Origin: Acorus gramineus
Taxonomy: Eukaryota; Streptophyta; Magnoliopsida; Acorales; Acoraceae
Length of the DNA stretch: 64,000 nucleotides
Direction: 5' to 3'
NCBI GenBank assembly: GCA_030737835.1
Contig: JAUJYN010000017.1
Coordinates: 1,922,001 to 1,986,000 of the forward strand
The notes beneath the pieces were generated by a model that was given only the letters and a program-made list of their open reading frames with translations, was not told the DNA's origin and did not search any database. Positions 45,016 to 56,796 of this stretch are shown here, piece by piece. How positions within the stretch are numbered: position 1 is the first letter of the stretch; the number at the start of each line of letters is the position of its first letter. The position numbers and the translations under genes are program-made.

Positions 45016-45979
45016 AATGTAGAGGAACAAAATATCTCCTAAGAAGGACATACCACAAGTGGAGGCGTGCTGAGGTACTTTTTGATTTCTTCAAATGCCT
45101 TCTGGTAGTCTGGCATCCATTCGAATCTTGAGCCTTCCGCAGCAACTGGAAGAATGGCTGGCATCGATCAGTGGCCCTAGAGATGAATCGATTGAAGGCG
45201 GCCAACCTCCCCGCTAGTTTCTGCACCTCCTTTTTGTTTCGTGGAGGCTCCATCTCCAATATTGCCTTGATTTGGTCAGGATTGGCTTCGATTCCTCGCT
45301 ACATCGTCAGGTACCCCAAAAACATGCCCGAGGTGACTCCGAATGAGCATTTCGTCGCGTTTAGTTTGAGGCGATACTTACGCAACACAGTGAAGACTTC
45401 TTCCATGTGGGTCAAGTGGTCAACTCGGCGCTCGCTTTTGACCATCATGTCGTCGATGTAGACTTCAACAGTCTTACCGATCTGACGTTGGAAGATTTTA
45501 GTCACCAACCTCTGATAAGTGGCCCCAGTGTTCTTTAATTCGAACAGCATTACTTTATAGCAATAAATTCCTGTAGGGGTTATGAATGTTGTCCTCTCCT
45601 GGTCAGGCTCGTACATTGGGATCTGGTGGTAGCCTGAATAAGCATCCATGAAACTCATTAGTTCATTACCTGATGAGGAGTCCACCAGCTGGTCAATCAT
45701 CGGAAGTGGGAAGCTGTCCTTCGGACATGCGCTGTTCAGGTCGGTGAAGTCCACGCAGACCCGCCACTTCTTATTCTTCTTGGGAACCACCACAGTGTTG
45801 GCCAGCCACTCAGGGTGTCGCACTTCACGGATTAATCCGGCGGCTAGGAGTTCTTTCACCTCGTCCCATACCGCTTCAGCGTGTACTGTGGCCATTCGTC
45901 GCTGCTTCTGTCGGACTTGACGGATGGTAGGTGAGATGGACAACTGATGGCTTGCCACCTCGGGGTCAATCCCTGGCAT
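45016..45979 (-). pseudogene. pol: Element C reverse transcriptase
   Basis: On the minus strand the order is PEWLANTVVVPKKNKKWRVC, then FTDLNSACPKDSFPLP, then MDAYSGYHQI (first catalytic Asp) and VEVYIDDMMVKS (YIDD catalytic pair). A TAG at 45299 lies where Gln precedes RGIEANP. The thumb/connection region (LAGRLAAFNRF) continues to the A4 insertion point, where the frame is less clean. The domain copies the element RNA into DNA. Confidence 0.9.
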
Positions 45980-46444
45980 GTCTTGAGGCTTCCACGTGAA
46001 GATGTCCTTGTTCTTGACAAGGAGGTCGAGTATAGTTTTTCTCTCTTCTGCGGAGAGTAAACTCCCGACGAGAAAGTATTTCTCGGGGTCAAGGGGATCT
46101 ATCGGGACCTGCTCGAGGTCTTCAAGAATCCTGTCTTCAGGACCGGGTCGGCGCTCATCGGCCTTGACTCGGTCCTGAAGTAATTGCTACCTTTTGAATG
46201 AATTTCTCCACCCTCAGGCTGCTTTGAAGTCAAGTAGGGCCAACTTCCCTGCCATTGCCGCCATGTAGCACCGTTTCACGACAACTTGGCCTCCTCGAAT
46301 TTCCATTATCCCCTCGGTTGTGAGGAAACGGAGCAATTGATGGTGAGTAGACGGAATCGCCTTCATCGCCGCCAGCTAGGTGCGTCCGATGATGGCATTG
46401 TTTGGAGATGGGAGGTCCATGATAGTGAACTCCGTCATAGCGGT
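45980..46444 (-). pseudogene. pol: Element C protease-RT linker, degenerate
   Basis: This stretch between protease and RT has the expected length and strand, but its frame is interrupted. Readable segments include an acidic stretch near 46080-46170. No separate function is claimed. Confidence 0.45.
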
Positions 46445-46645
46445 CTAATTCCCTGCTCGAACTGGTAGTGTAATTTGTCCGGCGGGGACGACTCGTGCTC
46501 CGTTGAATGCAACCAGAGGATCCTTTGTTTGAGTGAGATCGGCGGCTTTTAACCCCATCCGAAGAAAGGGTTTCATGAAGAGGATGTCGGCCGAGCTTCC
46601 TATATCAACGAGAATCCTCTTAAAGTCGAAATTAGAGATACGCAT
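46445..46645 (-). pseudogene. pol: Element C aspartic protease
   Basis: On the minus strand the sequence reads FKRILVDIGSSADILFM, with the protease active-site DTG changed to DIG, followed by LVAFNGARVVPAGQI. It would cleave the polyprotein. The altered site suggests inactivity. Confidence 0.8.
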
Positions 46646-46659
46646 GGTGATTAACAGCG

Positions 46660-48424
46660 CTTCCGAGTGTGGGGCCTAGACTCTTTCCAAGTCAGAATCA
46701 GAGAAAGTGATGGCTCCTTCATCACCACTTCTTGGTCTCTTCATGACCAGTTTCGGCTCCTGGTCGATCTACATCGTTTTGAAGGAGACCTGCATCTTTA
46801 TCGAATCTCGACGGGCGCTTTTTGGCATGACAAAATGCAGTACGCCTCAAAAAATGACGTCAATGACCCCCACCGAACTATTAGGGTCAATATTTGTCAC
46901 ATGCTGCTCATTGGAAGCTGTCTTCTCGATAGGAACATATTCCTTCAAGCGTCCCCTTTGGATCTGGGTCTCCAAGAACCCCCGGAGGATATGGCATTGG
47001 TCGGTGGTATGGCTCACGCTCTTGTGGTAGTCACAGCAGAGAGTTTGATCCCACTTTGATTCGTCACTCCTCATGGGTGCAGGCCATTGGAACCACAGCT
47101 CCCCCTGGATTTTGGATAGGATCAGCGATGAAGGGATCTTGAAGAACATCCCCCGTCCTTCTCGCACCTCGTTTGTTGAGGCACCAGGCTTCTTGCCTTC
47201 TCGCCCCGCTGGTCCTTCTAACGTGGCTCTTGTGGGGGTCTTACTGCTGGTACCGGGGTGGCGGCCATTGGTGAAGATCGGGACGCAACCACTGCCTGTT
47301 TAAGGATCCGAGATTCTTCTTCCACCTTGGCGTAGTTTTCACCACGCCCATCAAATCGCGCAAGTCGGAAGGAGTACGCTTGATAAGCGACTCCTTGAGG
47401 CCGTTTCCAGATGGCAGGCCGTTCTGGAAAGCCATTATTGCAGCGTCCTCATTGCAGTCTTTTACTTCAAACTTAAGGATGTGGAAGCGATCGACAAACT
47501 ACTGAATCATCTCCCCTGATAGCATTTGGATCTTCATGAGACCGCCGAGATCCTTCTTCCTTCATCGACTATAGATGAAGTGCTCAGCAAACATAGTACC
47601 GAGCTGCTCGAAAGTTCTGATTGTCGCACGTGGAAGGAGATTGAACCAAGTCAGCGCGGCCCCTTCCACGCTGGAGGGGAAGAGGGGCCATATAAGCCCA
47701 TCATAGAGCTCTCATACAATGCCATTGAATGTTGGAATGCCTAGATATGACCATAGGGATCCGTCGTGCCATTGTATAGCTTGAATTTGGGCTGAACGAA
47801 CTTCCGAGGAAGTCGTTCCTTGAGAATCTCTGCGCAAAACGAGGAGGCAAATCCCCGTATTGCGTGCTCCACCATCTCGTGATTAGGAACGCGCCGTACC
47901 TCAGAGCGCAAGGCATAACGAGGCTGCGCGACTGTTCCCCCAGCTCGATGGAGGGTGGAGAGTTATACTGACGTCCTTCCGATACTTCGTGTAAGGCCGA
48001 TTGCCCTTGGTGAGTGCCCGCGCCTCTGTTCTTCATGACGCCGTTGACTCGCTCGAGGGGTGCGTGAACGCCGACGAGATCGCTGCCTTTGATTGGAGGA
48101 AGAGGTACTTCCCTCCGAACCTTCAGCATTGATGGTCAGGGGATTGGGCAGTACAGGAGGTGGTGACCGGATTTCCTCCTAGACTGGCTGTTGTCGATGC
48201 ATGTTCGTATAGAACTGTTGCATCGAGGCTTCGATCATCTGCTGCATTGATCCTTGCAGACGAGTAAATAGAGTTTCTTGCATGGACTCCATTATCCACC
48301 TGAGGCCCTGGACCTGACTAGCCAGGGTTTCTGGTGAGCCGTCAGCAGCATCGGATGGGAGAACGTTTCGTTCTTGTCGCCCTCCTGCATTGGTGTCACT
48401 AGGATCTGACATTTCGGATACCAT
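46660..48424 (-). pseudogene. gag: Element C gag
   Basis: The start is taken at 48409 or 48424 (MSDPSDTNAGG). An amphipathic region rich in Met and Gln follows (MESMQETLFTRLQGSMQQMI), then the capsid-like part (ALTWFNLL, then FEQLGTMFAEHFI, about 47700-47550), and then a zinc-knuckle-like CCDYHKSVSHTTDQCHIL (about 47040) with GRLKEYV after it. This pattern is usual for Tat-type gag. Stops (one near 48179, PV*EE) and frame changes break it. It lies just downstream of the PBS. Confidence 0.82.
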
Positions 48425-48438
48425 CTTTTGTTTCAGTA

Positions 48439-48457
48439 TCCCACAGGCGGCGCAAAC
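48439..48457 (-). other. Primer binding site of element C
   Basis: The complement reads TTTGCGCCGCCTGTGGGA, close to the TTGGCGCCGTCTGTGGGA type of primer site found in many Tat-lineage elements, and it abuts the LTR end. It differs from the tRNA-Met site of families A and B. Confidence 0.75.
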
Positions 48458-49301
48458 TGAGGTGGATATTTTTCCCCTTCAGTTAAATTTGTAAATCTCT
48501 CAGGAAAATGAACTTGAACTAAATAAACTTTTTTTGCTCTGCTTCTATTCTCTCAACGACTGTATAGGAAATAATACACAATGACTCACCAATGGCTCAC
48601 AATGACTTTGCTTGACTCAATGAATAACTGTCTGACTCTGCTTGACTGTGTCCGTAGAGTACCTCTTTATAGACTGCCTACGTACCCCCTTGGGGATCAA
48701 GTCATACGTAGTTCCTTAATTACCTTTGTAACCGTCTTGCCACTAAGTGTTTAGTGGGCTTTTTTTAGAGAAACTCCCCCAGCATTTACGCTCTACGTCG
48801 GTCCTTGATTACCCACGTTCTGCTAGTAGTGGGCCTTAAATGCCACCTTGGTAGTTACAGGCGTTAGTGGTCTTCTGACTGTTTCTTCATTCTGCTCGGG
48901 GTCTCTTGATATGCTCGCCCGTATATTTCATAGCATGTCTGCGAGAAGTAAGGTCGATCGACCAGACCTCATGTATGGTCGTGCCTTAGACTACTCGCTT
49001 TCGCGGAGTAAGGTCGACTGACCAGACCTCATGTCTGGTCGTGCCTTAGACTACTCGCTTTCGAGGAGTAAGGTCGACCGACCAGACCTCATGTCTGGTT
49101 GTGCCTTCGACTACTCGCTTTCTAGGTGCCCGACTGTCCAACTAGACCCTGGATCTAGTCGTGTCAATACATTTGGGAGAGTCATCATGACCATGGATTG
49201 GAACTCAAATTTGCGGGTCCCAAGGTAGGTCCACATCCGTCCTGGTGTGACACATTACCCCTGATATGACACGTGTCGTGGTGAGGATTTTTACCTCCAC
49301 A
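48458..49301 (-). mobile_element. 5' LTR of element C
   Basis: The left end TGAGGTGGATATTTTT abuts the PBS. The right end is set near 49299-49301, where ATTTTTACCTCCACA gives an imperfect inverse of the left end, so the length is about 840 bp. It contains three 60-bp tandem repeats. No second LTR was found at the other end of element C, and the target copy cannot be defined. Confidence 0.65.
48943..49122 (-). repeat. Three 60-bp tandem repeats in the U3 side of the C LTR
   Basis: Units lie at 48943-49002, 49003-49062 and 49063-49122, nearly identical, each with AAGGTCGA(C/T)(C/T)GACCAGACCTC and ACTACTCGCTTTC. The first holds a perfect 12-bp palindrome GGTCGATCGACC (48952-48963). The position near the LTR 5' side suggests enhancer-like repeats. 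Confidence 0.85.
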
Positions 49302-50207
49302 CTCCTGTTGACCACCGTGTTAGTAATAGTGTTATTAGAGGAAATTAATTCCCCCAAGTCCATGAAATATCTAAACTTATATTTAGATCTCTAACTCAAG
49401 TACATGTTTATTAAAACTTATAAGCTGGAGATTATAGCTTTTAGCTTAAAATAAACAATTGGTGCATGTTTGTTAAACTTATTGTAACTTAATTATTTAA
49501 GTTAAAACAGTTTACAAAGTTATAACTTGTAAGCTAGGAAAGAGATGCTTTTGAAATTATAGCATATAAAATGCTTTGATTTTTTTTTATTAGGACATTC
49601 ATGCTCTTAATCTTTTTACTAATAATATGCGTATCTATATTTTTTACTATTACACCAAAAATCACCAAACCTCATTTCATCTTCTCAATTTTTTTTTACT
49701 ATCACAAATAATACATTATCAATTTTTTTATAATTCCATTTGTCACTCAATTTTCTAAAATTCTAGAATGTAATATTTAAAAAATATTGTAGTAAATTTG
49801 AAATATTATTTTTGTCAAGTTAATTTTCTTTTAAATATTTACGAAATTAATTTTATATGTAAAAGTCAACTTATTTTATCAAACATAAATTAATTTTTTA
49901 GTTCTACAGTTTAGAGGTATTTTTGACAATTATACAGTAAAAAAATATCTTACATCTTATTAAACAAACATCCACTGCTGCTTATTTCTTACTTTTAAAC
50001 AGTTGCAACAAACTTGTCTTCTACGTATCAAAAAAGTTATAATATATAATTTATAAGTTATATTCTATAATATGTAAATTTAAGTTACAATAAACATGGC
50101 CTAAGTTAGTTGGAGACTCATTTTCGGATCCTTCTATCCATTGGAGATTAATTATCTTTTACCCTCTCTTTTTTCACTTTAGCCATTCTGTTCATCTCTT
50201 CTTTGTG

Positions 50208-50241
<34 letters not shown>

Positions 50242-51890
50242 CCATATCCACCTAGGGCGTCCTCCCCCTTTGCACACACCATCTGCTCACCTCCATCCAA
50301 TCATATTGTCCCTCCTGTCAAATGAGGTTTTGTCTCAATTTTCAAACATGTGTTTTTATTAACTCCATGTTATTTTGTATGAACTTAATATATTGCTCAT
50401 TAAAATTATTTAAGCAATATAATAATAGGAATAATGTATTGTATTATGTGGGTTTGAATTTATTATTAATTAAGTTGTCTTTTAGATTATTTGTGAATCG
50501 TGAATAATGGTATACATGTAGTGTATAACAGTTTACTGGCAATGTTTAGCAGTGTGCACAGAATATGGTGTACACAGAGAGAGTCGAGGGGTAAATATGA
50601 AATAGTTAATGGTGTACCTAATAAATATTAGTCAAAAGGATCTGGAAATGATACACGATGTGATTTGGGGATCTAAAAGTAAATCTGAACATTCAAGGGA
50701 CTTAAAAAATAATTCAAAGATGTCCAGGGGACCCGGAATAAATTTTCCCTTTTTTTTTAATGAATGAACAAAAACAATTTTCAAAAGAAACCAGTTGATA
50801 AAAATTTTAATTTTTTTCATCGACGGCCAGCTTGGCATCGCTATTGGGTAAAATAAAAAAAAACCTAATTTCTCTGATGCACCTGTATTTGTTATATTTT
50901 TATTCTAACTTCACTTGTGCCTTTCCATTTCCAAATATAGCGTAACAAAATCAAATTCATATATTTGTTTTTAATGTCTTATCCACTTAGTTTGATTTGA
51001 CCAAATCAGCCTTTTATCTTATCAATTAGTTATAATGAAATGCTGATCTATTGTATTTTTAAATCTTGAGTTGTATTATATATACAACTTCAAGCTTTCA
51101 GTATTAAAGCAGATAAGGAACGAGAAGTTTATTAAAGCATCTCTCTGTCTCCTCTTTTTTTTTTTGGTATGAGAGCTATTATGCTAATGGAGTTCTTTCT
51201 GCACATCAATTGCTACAAATGAGAATGACATCCAATGTATTTGGTACTACTTTACAACAAACCAACTCTTCTTTAGAAGGTATTTACAACTTCTATGCTT
51301 TTCATTTTGCTCCCTTGTTATCACCCCTGTTGTCTCTCATAAGCTTGACCATACCAATTATTTGCTTTGAAAAAGTCAAATGATTACAAATATACATGGG
51401 TGCTCCAACAAAAGAGAATAAGTGGTTACCAAATTAAACTAACCCTTAATCTACTCGAGCTCTTCACATTGTTAGTTTTCTTGGTGCGTGTCTTTGAAGT
51501 TCTTTCTTGATATCCAGCGTGAACATGCTACACACGCGCATCAGATCTCATGCATGACGTCCAGTTTTACCTAAACCACCTACGACATAACTAACTATAT
51601 ATGACTTTGTCATATCCCAGTTCACAAATTAAGCGTTAAACCATCTCAAACTGTTCCAATATTTTTTTATTCTCATTTGATCAGTAAGAAACAGCCCAAT
51701 TCGACTGGACGAAAAAAAAAAGAGTATTCTTTCTATATATAATTAATGCATAACCATTTATAACACCTCCTTCGTTTCTCTAGACACATTCCCTTTGGAA
51801 ATTACTAGATGGATCACCTCTTTAGGTTTGCGAGAGCCTGAGTTAAGTGTAATGCACATGATTCCGTAATCATTTTTTAAGTGTAGGACT
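49302..51890. other. AT-rich intergenic sequence
   Basis: No gene or RNA was recognised. It contains a possible MITE at 49401-50100, a (CT)n microsatellite at about 50212-50239 and A/T runs. It ends in the hAT target copy gtaggact (51883-51890). Confidence 0.6.
49401..50100. mobile_element. Possible AT-rich MITE
   Basis: The left end (CATGTTTATTAAAACTTA from 49403) and the complement of the right end (CCATGTTTATTGTAACTTA from 50099) form an imperfect inverted repeat. The inside is very AT-rich without coding. No clear target duplication was found. Confidence 0.35.
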
Positions 51891-52690
51891 AGGGTGGCCA
51901 TGGGCCGGGCCCGGCCGGGCTTTGCTCGGGCCGGGCCTTTTTCGAGCGAGCCTAGACCGGGCCTGAGGGCCTTCGGGCCGGGGCCAGGGCAGGGCCTAAA
52001 GTCTAAAATTAGGCCCGCGCCCACCCATAGGCCCGGCCACGAACGGGCCAAGTTCGGGCCAGGCCAGGCCGGGCTTAGGGTTCAGGCCGGGCTTTGTGGC
52101 CTACACATTTTTTTTCATTTTTTTTAGTTAAATTAAAACATACAATAAAGTAAATAAAAAAGTTTGAATAACTTGAATTGAAAATACTTTGAACAATAAA
52201 ACTATTTGAATTGAATATTGATATAACTTCACAATAATTGCACATTATAAGTTTACAACAAGAAATATTTGAGCATTAATTGAATAGCCACTATAAATTC
52301 ATAGAAAAATATTTTAATGGAACATTACAATGATTAAATATTAGCTTGTGGGTGATAACTGCATCACAATAAAATGAGTACATCAAGGTCGTGGGTGCCA
52401 ACCTAGTTGCCAATGGCATCTACCCATTTTATCTATTATTTGCACAACTTTACCCAAAGCCATCCTTCAATAAATGACAAGAATACAAGTAAGTTTAACC
52501 TAAATTTAAAGTAAATAACCATTGAGGAGGGTTTCAAAAAAACCCTTGAGGGCCTTTGGCCGGGCTGGGCCCGAGCCTACGGCGGGCTTTCCTGGGCCTC
52601 GCCTTGGGCCGAGCTCTGGGCCGGGGCCGGGCTTAGACCCGGAAATTTCTGGGCCGGGTCCGGGCTCACGGGCCGTTTGGCCACCCATAT
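51891..52690. mobile_element. Non-autonomous hAT-like element, 800 bp
   Basis: It is bordered by a perfect 8-bp direct repeat gtaggact (51883-51890 and 52691-52698). The ends are inverted and GC-rich: AGGGTGGCCATGGGCC on the left, and GGCCGTTTGGCCACCCATAT on the right. Both ends (about 200 bp left, 140 bp right) consist of repeated GGGCCGGGC/GCCCGGCC units, while the middle is AT-rich. An 8-bp target copy with short TIRs fits hAT. No transposase is encoded. Confidence 0.85.
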
Positions 52691-52698
52691 GTAGGACT

Positions 52699-53753
52699 CA
52701 GTGTGCTACTTTACAAATTCCCGAATCACAAAGAATTTAAGATAATAACTATACATTAATCCACACAATTAAACATGATAAAATAAGCGCAGCATTACTA
52801 AAACACAATTATCAGTAACAACACGTGATCATAAACTTCAGTAGGATCTAAAAGAAAGATGATTATACACTTTATATTAAATCAATTCAACATATATTCA
52901 TTTGCTGCTAAGTTTAGGATAATAATTCTTTACATGCCAAAAGAAAGAAGGTTACATCCATCCGAAAGCGACGCTATACGGCAAAGGATGATGACCCACA
53001 CTTGATATCGATTACAGCCTCGAAACCACACGCGACGACATGATCCGATAATCTGAAAAAGGAAAGAAAAGGGGTCATGAGCTTGAACATAACATAGAGT
53101 AAATTATCATCTCGTTAATACAGTTGTATTAAGAATAAAAAAAATTACGACTTGAACATACAAACTTGTGTATATATATATCAATTAAGAAAATATACAA
53201 GATGATCAGTTAGACGTACTATTAGATATGTATTCTATCCTATTCAATATGATGCAGGCAATTCAACAAACACATGAGGTCTCATCTTCAAAATCCCACA
53301 GTTCACGGGACCCTTTAGAAATGACCATGTCGACGTATCCATCTCAATAAATACTCCATTACCAAATACTTAGAAGAAATGAATTCAATTTATACGAGTT
53401 TGGAAATAATTTTTATATTAGAACATGTGTATTTATGATCCGCACCTTTGATTCACTTTTCATTGGGATATATAATATGTGAATATTATATTGCATAGGA
53501 CGCTATTACATGCACCTAGATATGTTTTCAGCCCAATCAAAGTTGTACGTCTGCCCCAACTTTGATAGGAACATATATAGGATTACCAATGTTTGTAGGG
53601 ATATAAATGTCTTAACCCTATTATTTTTTTTGTAGAAAAACAACCAAGGAGTTGAAAAGTCTCACTTTGTGATGCAGCGAGTCCATGATCAGCGCTACAT
53701 GATCCCTTGGACTAGTTGTAGTACATCAATCTAATTAGAAAAATATTAGATTA
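52699..53753. other. AT-rich intergenic sequence
   Basis: No gene or repeat structure was recognised up to the tta (53751-53753) that precedes the Harbinger end. Confidence 0.55.
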
Positions 53754-56110
53754 AGGGCCCGTTTGGTTGCACGTTTAGGCGGATTCTACTTTTTAAAAAG
53801 CTGAAAAGCTTAAATCATGCAGTCAAACGGGACAGCTTTTGCAAGAATCCATACTTCGATTCATTTTAATTTTCGTCTTGAAATCTGTGTTTTGACAAGC
53901 TCGGAAAGAGAGCTTTTCGTCGAAATCGTGTTTTTTGAAAGTCAGTGGTCGGGTGAAATGATGGATCTACCCTCATTGAAAACAACCCTTTATAAAAATC
54001 TCAATTTCTTTCTCTCTCCTCTCGGGGTAAAAATTTTATAAGGCTGCTTTGTTTTCTCCCCTCATTTGAAACCCTAAATGATCGACGGCCGATTTGACAA
54101 TGACCTTCCGACCTTGATCCCGTCCGGCCATCTATTCCTCTTCCATGACCTATTTCTCCAACCCGCAGTGTAGACGATCTTTGAAAATCGACCGTCTGTG
54201 TTGAAGAAGAGACAATCCATTGATTGGAATGTCATTTCGAAGCTCGATATTGCAGGGTGAGTTCATTGATCCAAGTGTTTTATTGGTTTTTTTCAATGAA
54301 TCCAGCATTTGTGTGTGAGTTTGACATTCCAAAGATTTCCTTCCTTTATTGACCAGATCCGTCCAACGCAGTTGGGAACCGAGGGTCCTCTTACTTTGCA
54401 AGCATTTCGTGAGGTATATAGACCTTGGAATAAGAAAATATTTCAATGTGATTTATATTTTTCATTGTCAAATGTATGTTGAGTGAACCACATGCATATT
54501 TTGGTGTCTTTGGTGAACCGATTACATCTTTTGGCATCATTTTGTTATTCTGATATGTTGTTCTCACACTTTGAGGTTGGATTATAAGGGACATGATAAA
54601 GGTTGCGTTTTGCGTCAGTGAAGTGGGAGATGAGAACCTTTTATGATTTCATTAGCATTTCTTATATATAGTTCTTCATTGGTTGTTTTTTATTTTCCTG
54701 ATCATGTTGGGAAACTTGTTTTCCTGATCATATTGGGAAACCATTGGTTTTGTATTTGTTTGATGGATTGATTGATTTTTTAACATGTTTATAGTGATTT
54801 TGTGTTGTTAAAACTTTGAATAGCATTAGTAATTATTTCTTGGAGGTATTAATGGATTATGGTCTTGGGTCTTCTATTTTAGTTACTTAATTCTTTTAGT
54901 AGCTGAATAGAGGCATGACGAAGATAATGTGGTGTTGGAAGTCTTTGAGCTTAATTTCAAGCTATTAGTTGAGTTGGAAATCTATATAAGAGGATGGAAA
55001 TAGTTTTTAAATAATCAGTCAAATGTTCAAGTGCTTTTTTAAATGAGGATAGGGTTGCTAAAGTTTGGTTAACCCATGTGGCTATGTGAATTCCTTCAAA
55101 AAAACAACTCATTGGTATGTCCTCACTATTCATATTATGTTATATTCATATATACATTCTTAAAAGGTTTAGCAAGTTAATTGATTTTATTTTATCTTGG
55201 AAAAATATATATCTCCTAATCATAACATTCATTATGCTCTTTTTGGATTTTGTGAAAGCCAAGGTGTCAGTTTTATTGCTTGCTCTTTAGAGTACTTTAT
55301 TTCAAAGGCTTACAATTCATGAAAATGGAGTCACAGTGTACTTGTGGATATCATGTGGTTCTATGACAACCTTGCATAGTCTGAGAGTGGAAACTTTTCC
55401 AGCATCAACAAACTTTTCTTTATCAGATTGTGTGTTTAATAATTTCATAATATATTTGTTCATTAACCTACTTCTTCTAGGTACAGTTTATCATAATTTT
55501 ATAGAAGAAATTAAACTGTCTTGCCAACACTTTAGCCTATTCGTGTGGCTTTAATAGCAACCTCTAGCATATAATACTATATAGCGATATCTGGAATGTA
55601 TGTACATTCAATAGTTTTGATCATAGAGTATACATAACCTACATAAGTATTTTGTTTTGTATGATGAAAGAGGTTGGTTGAATATAATACATGTATATGT
55701 TAGGTGCTCTGATAAGGGATAAACTCATATGATTTATGAATCATATTGGTCTTCTACCCATTATTGTTGTGTGCTTCTATATGTCCATGTTGTTAATCCG
55801 AATGATATTATCTACTTCAAAAGCATAGCATTGTGTATTCCTCTTCTGTTCGTGTCTCTTTCAGTTATTTTAGCTATCTTTGTGATCTCTATCTTTTCAG
55901 TGTTGTTTTGATTGCTGATTTCCCTTTGTATTCACAGTTGATGTATATGAAAAGATCTATGTGCAACTTATTTGGAATTTCTTCCATGTGTTTCATGATA
56001 CTTTTTTATTAGTCGAAGAGCCCCTCATATGTTCTTGCTCCTTATTGTGTTATACCCATTCATGTAGTCATTTTATGAGTAGCCCATGTTATGTGAATAC
56101 TAAATGCCAG
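53754..56110 (+). mobile_element. PIF/Harbinger 5' end and upstream region
   Basis: After TTA the sequence AGGGCCCGTTTGGTTGCA begins, matching the GGGCC(C/T)GTTTGG terminal motif and 3-bp TTA/TAA target of PIF/Harbinger and Tourist elements. The following 2.3 kb is non-coding and probably holds the promoter and leader of the Myb-like gene. A 27-bp tandem duplication with TTCCTGATCAT lies at about 54694-54742. The opposite end of the element is not in this contiguous stretch. Confidence 0.65.
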
Positions 56111-56796
56111 ATGGAGAACAGCACCCCACCATCAATAAGATACAATACCAAGAAGGTGGCCAACAGGGCAAGGGGGAAGAGGCCGATAGATCCAAACAAA
56201 GTAAAGGCTGTTTGGGATAATGCGAAGCACGAGGTCTTCATTAAGATATGCTTAGATGAAATGAGATTGGGGAACAAGCCAGGTCAGACCCTCAATAAAG
56301 CAGGTTATGAGAATCTAGAGAGAAGATTTGAGTTGGAGACGAAGATTCATTATCAGAAGGACCAGTTTAAAAACCATTGGGATACGACTAGGAAGGAATG
56401 GCAAACTTGGAAAGCTCTTAAGAGTCAGACAGGGTTGGGGTTCAATGAGGTGACTGGGACGTACAACATGCCTCGAGAATGGTGGATTGAATTTTCCAAG
56501 GTACTTCATTCATTTTTTCATGTATTACAATTGTTTTTCCCATAAATACTATTATTTCCCATTTGCAATGATAAACATGTGCTTACACTTTCTATTTTAT
56601 ATTGAGTAGGGTCACCCCGGAGCGGAGAAGTTCCAAACGCAACCCCTATATTTTGAGGAGGAATTAGATATCCTCTTTGGCGCAGCCGCTGCCCGGGGAG
56701 AGGATAGCTATGTACCGACCTCAGGTTCTTCTGCTAGGGGGAAAAGGAGCTGTGGATGGAGTGACTCTACCACCATGGAGGACCAAGAGGAGTATC
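56111..56796 (+). pseudogene. PIF/Harbinger Myb/SANT-like gene, 5' half, cut by B4
   Basis: The start is taken at 56111 (MENSTPPSIRYNTKK). A basic stretch is followed by a Myb/SANT-like domain with spaced aromatic residues (VWDNAKHEVFIKICLDEM, then FKNHWDTTRKEWQTWKAL, then MPREWWIEFSK). Exon 1 ends at 56500 (TTCCAAG|GTAC), a 109-bp intron runs 56501-56609 (ending GAGTAG), and exon 2 resumes in phase 0 (GHPGAEKFQ, acidic FEEELDILF, then Ser/Gly-rich). B4 begins at 56797, preceded by target copy gtatc. The protein would bind element ends with the transposase. The phase at the cut matches the 3' half at 28914. Confidence 0.78.

Noticed and set aside
48943-49122. CRISPR-like array
   Set aside because: The units are directly adjacent 60-bp tandem repeats without unique spacers, inside a plant retrotransposon LTR.
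50209-50240. Promoter-type CT-rich element of a host gene
   Set aside because: It is a plain CT microsatellite with no open frame or splice signals nearby that would support a gene.
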